Assembly: GCF_023091745.1 (NCBI RefSeq)
Contig: NC_068910.1
Coordinates: forward strand, 174,771,170 to 174,835,169
Direction: 5' to 3'
Source: Budorcas taxicolor
Lineage: Eukaryota > Chordata > Mammalia > Artiodactyla > Bovidae
Length of the DNA: 64,000 nucleotides
This document shows, piece by piece, positions 22,678-34,768 of this stretch; the stretch's first letter is position 1; the number at the start of each line of letters is the position of its first letter. The notes under the pieces were generated by a model. That model worked only from the letters and a program-made list of their open reading frames with translations. It was not told the origin of the DNA and ran no database searches. The position numbers and the translations under genes are program-made.

Positions 22678-22905
22678 ATAACAGAGAGGTGGAGTGCATG
22701 AATGCTAAAGCCACCTGCCTAACTTCAAATCCTAGCTCTGCTCCTTATAAACTAAGCGACTTCAGGTATTTTAGTTTCCTGATCTATAAAATGGTTATTA
22801 TAGCATATGATTGTTCTGGGAATTATGTGACTTCATATAGGTAAAGAGGAGATAAGTGCCAGACACATAGTGGGCACTACATAACTACTGGTTATCATCA
22901 TGGGG
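22678..22905 (-). mobile_element. MIR SINE
   Basis: The reverse MIR is readable as CTTCAAATCCTAGCTCTGCT, ACTAAGCGACTTCAGGTATT, TTAGTTTCCTGATCTATAAA, ATGGTTATTATAGCATATGA, CCAGACACATAGTGGGCACT. It is nearly complete and diverged as expected for its age. Confidence 0.88.
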
Positions 22906-23599
22906 AGTGGTAGTAAGGCCACCCCTTGCCCCCTACTTCTGCTCTGAATCTCACTTCTTAACCTGTGAACCTTGTTCCTACAGTTGGACCTGGTGTCATC
23001 AGTGGTTATCTTTGTACAGGGAAGGGTAAATATGAAGGTTTTAACTATATACTTAAAAAATGATCTACAAAGTTAACTATGACAAAATGTTAAAACTTGT
23101 AAAATACAGGTGATGAATTCACACACATTTGTTGTATTATTCACTGTATTTTTTGGTGTTTGACATATTTTATAGATTTATTGTTTAGAGAGGGGTCTTG
23201 CTTGTACAGGTCAAGGATAGCATGTTCTGTACTAAGAAGTCTAATCAACTCAGTTCTGTGTGTCCAAGGTGCAAAAGAACACAAGATGGCTAGAACTTGG
23301 TGGGGGTGCAGGATGAGGTTGAAACCAAAAGCAACTGGTTTTGTGACTAGGAAGGTTTAGTTCACTGGTTTGGTGAATAGGGAGGAGAGAAATTCAATTG
23401 CAGTTGAAGGGGATATGGTAACAAGGAAAGATTTTTTATTTTGCTTTTGTTTTAAGATATTGGGACATTTATTTGAATTTAATTAGAGGGTACCCACACT
23501 TATGAATTTAATGTTTGCCTTCTAATCTGTACTTAACATGTGAAAAATAGTACTTTTGTAGGTGTTTTAAAAAACTACACTGATGATGTAAAGCTATAA
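22906..23599. other. Unassigned sequence
   Basis: No gene or named repeat is supported. It includes a G-rich stretch around 23280-23420 without a long frame. Confidence 0.4.
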
Positions 23600-23990
23600 A
23601 TTTCATCTTAATTCATATTGGTTTTGCTGCATTTTGGACCTATTGCGGTAGCTATACACAGATAAAATTTATTCCTTTTTGACTGATATATAATATTTAA
23701 TTGTGTGCATGTACCAAATTTTACTGATCTAGTCCAATAGTGATGAAATCTAAGTTGCTTGCCCAGTAGTGAAAGTTGCTCAGTCATGTCTGACTCTTTG
23801 CGACCCCATGGACTATACAGTCCGTGGAATTCTCTGGGCCAGAATCCTGGAGTGGGTAGCCTTTCCCTTCCCCAAGGGATCTTCCCAACCCAGGGATTGA
23901 ACCCAGGTCTCCCACAATGCAGGCGGACTCTTTACCAGCTGAGCCACAAGGGAAGCCCAGTATGTCACAACAAATAATCCTGCAACAAAA
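23600..23990 (-). mobile_element. Possible old L1 fragment split by a Bov-tA
   Basis: Sequence left (ATATTTAATTGTGTGCATGT, ACCAAATTTTACTGATCTAG) and right (AACAAATAATCCTGCAACAA) of the SINE resembles the reverse of L1 ORF2 near its end (the region reading like CCATTGTATGGATGTACCAC in other L1s). The support is moderate. Confidence 0.45.
23769..23957 (-). mobile_element. Bov-tA type SINE
   Basis: The minus-strand element has the head GGGCTTCCCTTGTGGCTCAG and a low-divergence body and tail ending TGAGCAACTTTCAC. The flanks GCCCAGTA (23761-23768) and CCCAGTA (23956-23962) may be a short target duplication, although the right one overlaps the SINE head. Confidence 0.92.
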
Positions 23991-23999
23991 GCTTCTTAC

Positions 24000-25147
24000 T
24001 GGAGGTGGGAACAAGATGGCAGAGCACAAGGACCCTGACACTCAGGCAGGAGCAGAACCAGTTCCACAATGGCAACTACAATCACAGTATGCCCTTGAGA
24101 ACACACACTTGGGAAGGAGTAGGACTAGTTCAGTAGTGTGACTTGACCCTGCTATGCCCAACCAAGCCTCTAACCAAGGTGTGCATAGCAGGGGAAAAGT
24201 GGAACCAGCTCAGAAATGCAGGCTGAATTCCTCAGCCATGCGCCCAACTAAATTGGAGATTGCTATCCCAGGAGGGAGAAGCGGAATACCCTTGGGGCTT
24301 GTGCTCTAGTCCATTAGGCCCTGGCCCTGCCCCCATAGGGTACTGACTTCCATGGGGCCTAGGAAGAGCCCTGGCTCATACCTGGTTCCAGTCCTATCCC
24401 GTCCAAATCCAGCATGACCTTCCACCATGGTGGAAGCTGCCATTACACCTTGGGGCAAGATCTGGCCTGTGCTCATTTCAGACCTGGCCCTCCTAGCAAA
24501 GCCACTGGGCACATGCAAACTGCATAGGGACACTCACACATGACACTATGCCTTCAAGATCAGGATAGGTAAGTGGTTCACCTAATATCATAAAGGAAAA
24601 CAGAGAAATTTAAACAGAACGAGAAGACAGAGGAATATCCTTCAAATGAAAGAACAAGATAAAAACCCCTCAAAAACCCTAATAAAACAGATAATTACCT
24701 GATAAAAGTTCAAAGCAATAGTAATAAGAATGCTAACTGAACTTCAGAAAAAAATAGACGAACATAGAACTTCAACAAAGAACTGAAAATATGACAACTT
24801 GTCAGAGGTGAAGAATATAATAACTAAAATAAAAAATATACTAGAAGGAAATAACAGCAAAATTATGGGATACAGACTGCATAAGCAGTCTGAAAGATAG
24901 AACAGCGAAAATCACCCATTCAGAATAGCAGAAAGAAAAACACATTTAAAAAAATGAGAATAGTTTTAAGAGACCTTAGACAATATCAAGTGTACTAACA
25001 TTTGCATTATAGGGGGTCACAGAAGGAGAAGAGAAAGAGAAAGGGGGACAATGTATTTAATGAAATTACAGTTGAAAACTTCTCTAACCTGAAGAAGGAA
25101 ATAGATATCCAAGTACAAAGAGCACAGAGAACCCGAACAAGATGAAT
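24000..25147 (+). mobile_element. Old L1 LINE, 5' UTR and ORF1 region
   Basis: The start ACAAGATGGCAGAGCACAAG resembles L1 5' UTRs. Later blocks are diagnostic of old L1 ORF1: GTTTTAAGAGACCTTAGACA, CATTTGCATTATAGGGGGTC, ACAGAAGGAGAAGAGAAAGA, AAACTTCTCTAACCTGAAGA and CACAGAGAACCCGAACAAGA. The frame is decayed. The same blocks occur in order in the L1 at 28985-31124, so both belong to a related old family. Confidence 0.78.
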
Positions 25148-25149
25148 CC

Positions 25150-25455
25150 ATGTGCCAGACACTACATTCCAAGTGCACTGCTGCTAAGTTGCTTCAGTCG
25201 TCTCTGACTGTGCGACCCCATAGACAGCAGCCCACCAGGCTCCACCGTCCCTGGGATTCTCCAGGCAAGAACACTGGAGTGGGTTATCATTTCCTTCTCC
25301 AATGCGTGAAAGTGAAAATTGAAAGTGAAGTCACTCAGTCGTGTCTGACTCTTAGCGACCCCACGGACTGCAGCTTACCGGGCCCCTCTGTCCATGGGAT
25401 TTTCCAGGCAAGAGTACATTCTAAGTGCATTATACCTCATTTAATCTTCCCAATG
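25150..25455 (+). mobile_element. MIR core fragment split by a BOV-A2
   Basis: TGTGCCAGACACTACATTC before the SINE joins TAAGTGCATTATACCTCATT then TAATCTTCCCAA after it, which together read as a MIR core (TGTGCCAGGCACTGTTCTAA and so on). The SINE and its duplication lie inside. Confidence 0.65.
25178..25414 (-). mobile_element. BOV-A2 SINE with 15-bp target duplication
   Basis: The reverse-oriented BOV-A2 starts with CTGCTGCTAAGTTGCTTCAG and carries the TTTCACTTTC-type linker, with the first unit cut at its 5' side. The flanks TACATTCCAAGTGCA (25163-25177) and TACATTCTAAGTGCA (25415-25429) differ at one base and set the borders. Confidence 0.92.
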
Positions 25456-25562
25456 TAAACTAACTAGAATGTAAGTTCCATGAGTGCAGGAACCTTATCT
25501 TTCATACTCATAGTGTCTGAAACAAAGAAGGTGCTCAAAAAATTACTGTTGAAAGAATGAAA
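25456..25562 (+). mobile_element. L2-like 3' end
   Basis: TAGAATGTAAGTTCCATGAG followed by CAGGAACCTTATCT and GGTGCTCAAAAAATTACTGT TGAAAGAATGAA is the L2 3' end. Confidence 0.75.
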
Positions 25563-27469
25563 TTTTGGAGATACTAGAAATAAGAATTCCAGCAAATAAG
25601 CTTTTAAAATTATGTATCTAAGATTAAAGTGGATGGAACTGAAAGAGTTGTGCAGTTTTCACTGGTAATACCTAATATGTATCTTGGCATTAAAGTGTAA
25701 CTTTCTTATAAATATGTCATTTTATTTCAATAGACTCTTATTGACTACCTATCAATAAGATATATTTCCTTGTCCTTTGAGAAATTATAATCAAATGCCT
25801 CATTTTCCTTCATGAATGATAAATTATGTTTTAAATGACAAATCAGTAACTCCTTTAAACTTGAAACTGTTTTATTTTCCTACCATTTTAAATGACTTTA
25901 TTGAGTTAGATTTTCAGTTAATTATGTGGCTGAAATTGTGGGATTTCTGATCAGATGTAACTGATGTGAATGAATACAATCAGTATGCTGCATTTAGATG
26001 TCATATATATATATTATTGTACCACAGTTTGAGCATAGAGCTTCACAAAAGTAGTATTTCACTTAATTTTTTTAATGAGTATTAACAGAGAAAACCTTTA
26101 CAGATGTAAGAATGTATACCAATAATAAAAGAAAGTTCTTTAATGAGCATTCAACTATATCAATTGCACATTAACATCTTTTAATTTAAGCAAATATTTT
26201 ATAAAGCTCAGATGGTGAGTACAGCCACTTGGAAAGTTCATTTTAGGGGCTGTATTTCAGAGGTTTGATTCACATCTATTTTGAAACAGTATACTTGAAG
26301 TACATTAACATTTTCTGCATAATACCAGAAGGGACTGAAATAACATTTGGAGATTTTTATAAATCAGATGATAAAACAGGTGTGGCTTTTCAGCTAAAAA
26401 GTTATAATTTGGTCCAGAAGTAGTTATATTAAAATCAGAAAACTATTTATCTGGGTGTGTGTGGGGAGGAGAGAGTAGATGAAATCAAGCTTGGGAGATA
26501 ATCAAATATTTAAAATTTGGAAATAATTTTAGTCTAATACTAAGGATCAAGAATTTGCTTCAGAATGCAAAAAAGTGCTTATAAACCTCCACTGTATTTT
26601 TATTCTGAAGACTAGTCAAATATAAAAATAATTGTCATTAGTAGGGGCTTATAAAATATAACAAATCATGGAAGGAATCTTAAATTCTTTTTTAACCCTG
26701 GTTAAATCATTTAACTACTCTTTATCAACTGGCAATCCTCATGATTTAGGAACTTCTGAATACAACAGAACACTATTATGTTTTCTGATAGATTTGTATA
26801 AATAAATTCACAAAATTATATCTCATTATTTTATGTATTATACATTTTATATATGTATTTATATATTATTTTGTATATGAAATAATGAGATTTTTCAAGA
26901 CAAATATATTAGTAATAGATATGGATAGACTAGAGTGAAGTAAGAAGGACAGGGACTTATATTGAACAGAATATTAGCTGAAAATATTTACGGGATAAAA
27001 AAGAAGACAGGGTTATTAATAAAGTAAATGGAACCTAGAGAAGTTTAAATCTAACAATATTTAAGAAATTTTCAAATAAAGTCACATAATCATATAAACA
27101 TCAACTTTCTTTCATCAATTGGTGTATTCTCCAATCAGAATGCTTGGAGAGATTCCTGTGTGCAGCACTGATTCTATGCAAACTGGGAAGGAGATGGAAC
27201 ACATCTTCAGGCTCACAGGGTACTGATTCTCTTTGCTGTGCCATTTTTCCTTGTGCTGGGATGGCCATAAAATAGGCACAGGGCAAGAATTTCTTCAAAA
27301 GAATCTTTCATGCTACAAAACTAATTGGTACTAATTGCATTTAAAAATTCTACCCCACAACTGTGTAACTTAAAGGTAAGAAGCACAAAACCAAAACATT
27401 TTATAATTTTAAGAATGAAGCAAGGGAAGGCAACACTAACGTACATGTGAAAAGACTTGGGTATGGTGT
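25563..27469. other. Long AT-rich stretch without recognised gene
   Basis: No exon-like frame or named repeat is seen. The 65-codon minus frame at 27298-27101 ends without splice signals that convince me. There are short TA-rich runs near 26005 and 26840-26880. Confidence 0.4.
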
Positions 27470-27720
27470 TATTTATCACCATATCATTTTAACAGAAAAA
27501 AGTGAAACAACTGTACAAAAATAAGATATGATTAAAAATTATGATTCATCCCATATCAGAATATTTTTGACATGGAAAGATTTCATAATAGAAGAAACTG
27601 AGAGCAATTGAAGATTTATTCCACTCATAAAAATTTATATATTTAAAACATAAAATCTAGGAGGATATACATCAAATGCTTATGATACTATGCAAATATT
27701 GGAATTTCCTGATCAATAGT
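27470..27720 (+). mobile_element. Possible old L1 3' end
   Basis: GACATGGAAAGATTTCATAA and GGAGGATATACATCAAATGC match the spaced blocks of the L1M ORF2/3' UTR boundary (GATATGGAAAGATGTCCAAG, GGAAGGATATACACC). It is diverged and the family is not assigned. Confidence 0.42.
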
Positions 27721-27798
27721 GAATATGGATTATTTTGGTAAAAGAGAATAAAAGAATCATATTAAAGTAGCATAGCACTGAATCACATAATAATACCT

Positions 27799-28072
27799 AT
27801 GCTGCTGCTGCTAAGTCGCTTCAGTCATATCCAACTCTGTGCGACCTCATAGATGGCAGCCCACCAGGCTCCCCCGTCCCTGGGATTCTCCAGGCAAGAA
27901 CACTGGAGTGGGTTGCCATTTCCTTCTCCAATGCATGAAAGTGAAAAGTGAAAGTGAAGTTGCTCAGTCGTGTCTGACTCTTAGCGACCCCATGGACTGC
28001 AGCCTACCAGGCTCCTTCATCCATGGGATTTTCCAGGCAAGAGTACTGGAGTGGGGTGCCACTGCCTTCTCC
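27799..28072 (-). mobile_element. BOV-A2 SINE
   Basis: This is a complete reverse-oriented BOV-A2: CTGCTGCTGCTAAGTCGCTT at the left, linker AAAGTGAAAAGTGAAAGTGA, and the head ending GTGCCACTGCCTTCTCC at 28072. Divergence is low. Confidence 0.94.
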
Positions 28073-28261
28073 TATACCCATTGTATAACCTATTTCATAA
28101 CCTATTGATCATTTGTGTACTCCACCACCAGGTGTCTACCATTCTTGGAACCTCTTCTGCCTTCCCCTTACAGAAACTTGTTTTTATTGAGAGTACTGGA
28201 AGTAGCCTGATAAAGTAGCTTTCTCTGAAGTATAAATTAATGATAACAATGTGTGGTGGAA

Positions 28262-28487
28262 TTCAAAGGTTAAGAGCCCAAATTTTGGCAGCATAGTTCT
28301 GGACTTGGGTTCCAATTTGCTGATTAGTAGCTGTGTTGCCTTGGGTGAATAACTTAGTTCCTTTATACCCTAGTAATCTCATTTGTACACTAGAGATACT
28401 AAAAAAGTGGTTAACCCAGGAGGATGATAATAAGAGGGTACACAGTGGCTTCACTGTGTTTGACATGTAATTAATGCTTAGTTAGTG
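28262..28487 (-). mobile_element. MIR SINE
   Basis: Reverse MIR: GACTTGGGTTCCAATTTGCT, TAGTAGCTGTGTTGCCTTGG, GTGAATAACTTAGTTCCTTT, AATCTCATTTGTACACTAGA. The order is right and the copy is nearly full length. Confidence 0.85.
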
Positions 28488-28984
28488 GGAAAGAGATGCT
28501 CATAAGATGTGAGACACTGAATATGGGTTGGGGAAGGGGGATGGATCATTTATTTTTCACTCAGATAGTGTCAGTAATACTCATGCTACTGGCCCATAAT
28601 GTGGATGATTTGTAAATGTCTATGAGCATTAGGTATGCTGTGTACCTGGGTAAAAGAGTGCTATGTGTGAAAGAGTGACTGGCTGTAAGTGTTGTCATGA
28701 GTATGTCCATGTGGGTATTAGGGACAGGGTGGAGGATAGTTCCCTCCTCTCACTGCTCAGATGGAGCTTCCTTGAAAATGCATCATGCTTAGCATAGAAG
28801 CCATGTATAACACAGAAGATCTGTTCCTAATCAAGCCTAGACTTAATGACACAGGTGCTATTTAATAATGCTGAATGACCAAATTAATAGATGATTGGCG
28901 ACTGGATGGGCAGAAGATTACTTAGGTTAGTGGGGAGAGGAAAGAGGATTGCATCACCTAATGCCACAAGTACAGAATTGAAGA
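28488..28984. other. Unassigned sequence
   Basis: GT-rich and mixed sequence without supported gene or repeat, up to the start of the large L1. Confidence 0.4.
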
Positions 28985-31124
28985 AAGAATAAATGGGGGT
29001 AAGGAGTGGCTAAAATAGTGGAGTAGGACCCTGAGCTCACCTCCTATCCATGGGCACATCAAAATTACCACTGTTTGCAGAGAAACTATCTACAAAAGTG
29101 ACTTGAAGACTAACAAAAGATTTTCCACAACTAAAGACATAAAGGAACTATAATAAGACAAATAGGAGGGGCAGAGACACAAAATAGTCAAGACCCTCAG
29201 GTAGATGATCCATAAATGAGGGGATAAAAACAATTGCAGAATTTTTCCCCAACGAACAAGAGGTCTAAGACCCAAATCAGGCTCCCCAGCCTGGGAGTGC
29301 TACACCAGGAAGATGAGTCCCCAGAACATCTGACAATGGAGGCTGGTGGGGCTTGCATATGAAAATGCTGGATGGCTCTAGGAAACTGAGACTCCTCTCT
29401 TAAATGGGGCATGCAAAATCACACATGGCATGAGTCCCAGTATAGCGCCAGGAGTTTGAAAGGAGCCTGTGCCAGACCTATTTGCTTATCTTAAAGAGCC
29501 TCCTGGAGATACAGGAGGCAAATGGGGCTTCCATGGAGAGAGAGACATCAGAAGCAGTCATTTGGGGGAGTTTATTCTACCAGAAGGACACTGGCAAGCA
29601 CCATTTTGGAGTCCTTCCTCTAGACTGTTAGTTCTGGGGGCTAAACCACTTACCAGCAAACTGACACCAGCCCTGGTGTCATGGGCTCCTCATGCCTGGC
29701 AGCCAGCTGCCCTAGGACCCAGTCCTGTCTACCACAGTGCCAGTGGCCAGCCCCAACTACCAGCGCACCCACAGTAGTCAGCCCTGCCACAACAGAAGGC
29801 CTACACAGTCCACATAAGAGTATCCATACAGAATATAGCTTTTATGATCAGAGGAGAATGTGCTTGTTGGGCCCCATAGAACATCTTATACATAAGGCCA
29901 CTTCTCCTAAATCAGAAGATATAATCAGCCTATCTAATACATAGAAAAAAAAACATAGAGAATTAGGTCAAATTAGGAGGCAGAGGAATATTCTCCAAAC
30001 AGAGTAACAAGAAAAAAGCTGAGGAAAAAGAACTAAACAAAATGGTGATAAGAAATCTACCCACTAAACAGTTCAAGGAAACAATTACAAAGATGCTTAA
30101 GGAACTTGGGAGAAGGATGGATGAACATGAGACAAGTTTACCAAAGAGTTAGAAAATATAAAAGAAGACCCAAACAGAGCCAAAGAATTATATAACTGAC
30201 AAAAATATATTAGAAGTAAGCAACAACATATTAGACAATACAGAGGAACAGGTTATTAATCTGAAAGTCAAAGAAATAGAAATCACCCAAGCTAAACAGA
30301 AACCAAAACAAAAATCCATCTGTTTTAATGAGGGTAGTTTAAGAGACCTCTGTGACAATAGCAAGTGCATGAACATTTGCATTATAGGGCTCCCAAAAGG
30401 AGAAGAGAGAGAGAAAAAAGGGAAGAAAATTATTTGAAGAAATAATAGCTAGAATTTTTCATAACCTGGGAAATGAAAAAGACATCTAGGTCCAGGAAGT
30501 AAAGAGAAGGCCAAATAAGATCAACCCAAAGAAGTCCATACCAAAGTACATTATAATTAAGATGGCAAAAATTAAAGATAAAGAAAGACATTAAAAGTAG
30601 CAAGAGGAAAACTACTAGTTACATACAAGGGAACGCCCAAAAGACCATCAGCTAACTTTTTAGCATAAACTTTGTAGGCCAGAAAGGAGTGGTATAATAT
30701 ATTCAAAGTGCTGGAAAAAAAACAAAACTCAGAAACAATACTTTACCCAACAAGGGTATAATTCAGATTTAAAGGTGATATAATTTTACAGTTAAGCAAA
30801 ATCTGAATGAGCTCAGCACAACTAAACCAGCTATTCAAGAAATAGTAAAGGGACTTTTCTACTGCAACTAGAAATAATAAAATTGTAAAAGAAATTTAAA
30901 AATCTCATTGGTAAAGGCAAGCATATAATAAAGGCAGTAGGTCCAACATTTATAAAACTCATAGAAAGATTAAAAGAAAAAAGTAGCAAAATCATCTATA
31001 TGCACAATAAAAATAATTAAGGATACATAAATCCAAGAAGATGCAAAAATTCAACATCAGAAACATTAAACGTGGTAGGGAGGTGAAAATGTACAATTGT
31101 TAGAATGCATCTGAACTTAAGAGA
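28985..31124 (+). mobile_element. Old L1 LINE, part 1 (5' UTR and ORF1)
   Basis: The 5' UTR-like start AAATAGTGGAGTAGGACCCT GAGCTCACCTCC leads to ORF1 blocks GTAGTTTAAGAGACCTCTGT, CATTTGCATTATAGGGCTCC, AAGTAAAGAGAAGGCCAAAT, AATTAAGATGGCAAAAATTA, TTTGTAGGCCAGAAAGGAGT and the ORF1-ORF2 spacer ATTAAACGTGGTAGGGAGGT. Stops and indels are frequent, so it is long dead. This is the 5' third of an L1 whose later parts resume at 35437, 36592, 38461 and 39656 or later, between younger insertions. No younger ORF is kept. Confidence 0.85.
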
Positions 31125-32452
31125 AGAGTACAACTGTGTAGTAGTTTGAGTATTCTTTGGCATTGCCTTTCTTTGGGATTGGAATGAAAACTAACCTTGT
31201 CCAGGCCTGTGGCCACTGCTGAGTTTTCCAAATTTGCTGGCATATTGAGTGTAACACTTTGACAGCATCATCTTTTATGACTTGAAATAGCTCAACTGGA
31301 AATCCATCACCTCCGCTAGTTTTGTTCATAGTGATGCTTCCTAAGGCCCACTTGACTTCACATTCCAGGATGTCTGGCTCTAGGTGAGTGATCACACCAT
31401 TGTGATTATCTGGGTCATGAAGATCTTTTTTGTATAGCTCTATGTATTCTTGCCACCTCTTCTTAATATCTTCTGCTTCTGTTAGGTCCCTACACTTTCT
31501 GTCCTTTATTGAGCCCATCTTTGCCTAAAGTGCTCCCTAGGTAGCTCTAATTTTCTTGAAGAGATCTCTAGTCTTTCCCATTTTATTGTTTCCCTCTATT
31601 TCTTTGCACTAATCACTGAGGAAGTCTTTCTTATCTCTCCTTGCTATTCTTTGTAATTCTGCTTTCAAATAGGTGTGTCTTTCCTTTTCTCCTTTGCCTT
31701 TCCTTTCTGTTCTTTTCACAGCTATTTGTAAGGCCTCCTCAGACAACCACTTAGCCTTTTTGCATTTCTTTTTCTTGGGAATGGTCTTGATCACTATCTC
31801 CTGTACAATGTCACGAACCTCTGCCTATAGTTCTTCAGGCAGTCTGTCTATCAGATCTAATCCCTTGAATCTATTAGTCACTTCCACTGTATAATCGTAA
31901 GGGATTTGATTCAAGTCATACTTGAATGGCCTAGTGGTTTTCCCTACTTTCTTCAATTTAAGTCTGAATTTGGCAATAAGGAATTCATGATCTGAGCCAC
32001 AGTCAGCTCCCAGTCTTGTTTTTGCTGACTGTATAGAGTTTCTCCATTTTTGGCTGCAAAGAATATAATCAATCCAATTTCAGTATTGCCCCTTTGTTGA
32101 TGTCCAAGTGTAGAGTCTTCTCTTGTGTTGTTGGAAGAGGGTGTTTGCTATGACTAATGCATTCTCTTGGCAAAACTCTACTAGCCTTTAGCCTGCTTCA
32201 TGCTGTACACCAAGGCCAAAATTGCCTTGGCAAATACCCGGAGTAACAAGTGTTTCTTGACTTTCTACTTTTGCATTCCAGTCCCCTATAATGAAAAGGA
32301 CATCTTCTTGGGGTATTAGTTCTAGAAGGTCTTCTAGGTCTTCATATAATCATTTAAATTCACCTTTTTCAGCTTTACTGGTCAGGGCATAGACTTGGAT
32401 TACCATGATAATGAATGGCTTGCCTCAGAAACGAAGAGAGACCATTCTGTCG
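31125..32452 (-). mobile_element. Inverted 5' segment of the twin-primed BovB
   Basis: Minus-strand BovB sequence from the pre-RT linker (frames 31518-31117 and 31794-31609, with KKKKCKKAKWLSEEALQIAV and GGDGFPVELFQ) to the end of the endonuclease region (IIGDWN-type block read backward near 32280-32310). The frame is broken. The left border overlaps the GAGA of the target duplication. Confidence 0.85.
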
Positions 32453-32993
32453 CCACACGCTGGCGAAGTAATTCTCCAAATTCTCCAAGCCAGGCTTCAA
32501 CAGTACATGAACAGTGAACTTCCAGATGTTCAAGATGGATTTAGAAAAGGCAGAGGAACAAGAGATTAAATTACCAACATCTGTTGGATCATCAAAAAAG
32601 CAAGAAAATTCCAGAAAAACATCTACTTCTGGTTTATTGACTATGCCAAAGCCTTTGACTGTGTGGATCACAACAAACTGTGGACAGTTCTTAAAAAGAT
32701 GGGACTACCAGACCACCTGACTTGCCTCCTGAGAAATCTGTGTGCAGGTCAAGAAGCAACAGCTAGAACTGGACATGGAACCACAGACTGGTTCCAAATA
32801 AGGAAAGGAGTACATCAAGGCTGTATATTGTCACCCTACTTATTTAACTTAGATGCAGAGTATATCATGCAAAATGCCAGGCTGTATGAAGCACAAGCTG
32901 GAATCAAGATTTCTGGGAAAATATCAGTAACCTCAGACATGCACATGACACCACACTTCTGGCAGAAAACAAAGAAGAATTAGAGAGCCTCTT
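32453..32993 (+). pseudogene. BovB RT N-terminal fragment (sense half)
   Basis: It begins with CCACACGCTGGCGAAGTAAT followed by the LQARLQQYM-type block. The frame 32663-32983 carries MDHNKLWTVLKKMGLPDHLT, then GVHQGCILSPYLFN. The block where YADD should be reads VTSDMHMT, so the active site is lost here. The frame ends near the LTR insertion point at 32993. Confidence 0.85.
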
Positions 32994-34274
32994 TGCCAGG
33001 AGCCAGCACAAGGAGTCCTGCCCATGGCAAAGGTCATGAGGTTAAGAGGCCCGACAGGCAAAGGTGAGTTGGGCCTTAAGGGAACCTCGCTGGATCTGCT
33101 CGTGCATCTGCCCCAAAACCAGAGTTTGCCTGCCTTGCTGCATTATGCCTTTCACCTATACTTCTGACATTATGGGGGGCTGTCCCTTACCACCTCCTCT
33201 GAAAAGGAGTTAACTTAGGACTACAGTTAATAAATCTCCTGGGCATAATAAGAGTGTTTCAATCCAAAAACCCCTCTGATGGCTTTCTAGCCTGCCTGCC
33301 GGACTCTTACAGCTGCGCATGTGATTGTTTGCGGCCTCCCAACCGTGAGAGGCACAGAAAGCTTAAAACATCCTAGGAATTTAGGGGCTTCTAAGGAGTC
33401 AAAATCATTAGAATAGGACTGATTAAGGGTTTCATTTGTTGAGCCAATACTTGCTGCCAAGTTTTCGTATCTTTTATTTGTTGATATAGTTGGTATGTAG
33501 AAAAAACAGGTAGTAGCCCTGGCATTAGCAACATTAGATCTTTGAGTTAAGCACTTTCTTTGTTATAACCCACTGCAACTTTGTTCTACAGGAATGTAAC
33601 TTTATTTAGTACTTTGAGGGTGATGCAGATTAAAAAAAAAAACACACTTCAAGGGAAAAAGAGTTTTCTGGTTGATAGACATTTATCTAGGAAAAGAGCC
33701 ATAAAAATGTTAACAGGCCCCCTGGCCAGAAGATGATGTAAAACCACCTAAGACCTTTTGTATACAGGAAGGTATGCATAAAGAAAGCCGGGTCTCAATA
33801 AGGGTCAGGACTGCTGATCCTGCATAACTCTGCATATTCCAGTATTTCTTTATGTACAACTTGGGGTATATAAGCTGCTTTTGAAAATAAAGCTGTGGGT
33901 CTGGCACTGAGCTTGGCTCCCCCATGTCGTACTTTTCTCCCTTTTCTGGCTGAATTCCTATCTGGAGCGTGGAGGCTCACCGTGTCTACTTATTTGCCCT
34001 GGCTTCTAAGACCCATGCAAGAGGGAGCCCAAGGTGGGGCACCCTCCGCTATTCAAGAGGGCACCAGTGGCCTACGTAGATGGTGCAAGCTCCTTGTCTC
34101 GGAGTTTTATTGGTTTTCCACGTAAACCAAGTTATTCAGCCTCTTTTCTCCACTAATTTTCCTACTACACTATTATTTTCTAATCTCTCTTTATATCTTT
34201 AATAAATAGGTCTCTCCTCGCCAACTTCGTCCCGGCTTCGAATTCCCTGGATCCACCGGGGCTGGACCCTGGCA
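32994..34274 (+). mobile_element. Solo LTR of a class II (ERV-K-like) endogenous retrovirus
   Basis: A 1281-bp segment begins TGCCAGGAGCC and ends ACCCTGGCA, with 6-bp flanks CCTCTT (32988-32993) and TCTCTT (34275-34280). It interrupts BovB sequence that reads on continuously (CTCTTGATAAAAGTGAAAGA) after it. A TATA-like GGGTATATAAGC lies near 33865 and the polyadenylation signal AATAAA near 33887, giving the U3-R order of the plus strand. No internal viral gene is present, so it is a recombined solo LTR. The length and terminal sequence recall the ruminant BTLTR1-type LTRs, a name given from memory. Confidence 0.83.
33860..33895 (+). promoter_or_regulatory. LTR TATA-like box and polyadenylation signal
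   Basis: GGGGTATATAAGCTGC followed about 25 bases later by AAAATAAAGC are the expected promoter and poly(A) signals of the LTR. Activity is not shown. Confidence 0.6.
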
Positions 34275-34360
34275 TCTCTTGATAAAAGTGAAAGAGGAGA
34301 GTGAAAAAGCTGGCTTAAAACTCGACATTCAGAAAACTAAGATCATGGTATCTGGCCCCA
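34275..34360 (+). mobile_element. BovB sense half, middle piece
   Basis: The short piece TGAAAGAGGAGAGTGAAAAA then GATCATGGTATCTGGCCCCA continues the host BovB between the LTR and the nested BovB. Confidence 0.85.
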
Positions 34361-34363
34361 TCA

Positions 34364-34768
34364 GCTCAGTTCAGTTCAGTCGCTCAGTCGTGTCTGACAC
34401 TTTGCGACCCCATGAATCGCAGCACGCCAGGCCTCCCTGTCCATCACCATCTCCCGGAGTTCACTCAGACTCACGTCCATCAAGTCCATGATGCCATCCA
34501 GCCATCTCATCCTCGGTCGTCCCCTTCTCCTCCTGCCCCCAATCCCTCCCAGCATCAGAGTCTTTTCCAATGAGTCAGCTCTTCGCATGAGGTGGCCAAA
34601 GTACTGGAACTTCAGCTTTAGCATCATTCCTTCCAAAGAAATCCCAGGGCTGATGTCCTTCAGAATGGACTGGTTGGATCTCCTTGCAGTCCAAGGGACT
34701 CTCAAGAGTCTTCTCCAACACCACAGTTCAAAAGCATCAGTTCTTCAGTGCTCAGCCTTCTTCACATC
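34364..34768 (-). mobile_element. BovB 3' end nested in BovB
   Basis: The tail starts at GCTCAGTTCAGTTCAGTCGC and the copy ends in the AELWCW-region (TTCAGTGCTCAGCCTTCTTC). Its minus frame 34705-34376 reads MRVPWTARRSNQSILKD and on. It is low in divergence and therefore young. The host sequence resumes after two copies of CACATCACTAC (34764-34774 and 34780-34790). Confidence 0.88.

Noticed and set aside
24306..24533. 75-codon minus frame in GC-richer DNA
   Set aside because: It lies antisense to the L1 5' region beginning at 24000 and has no independent support.
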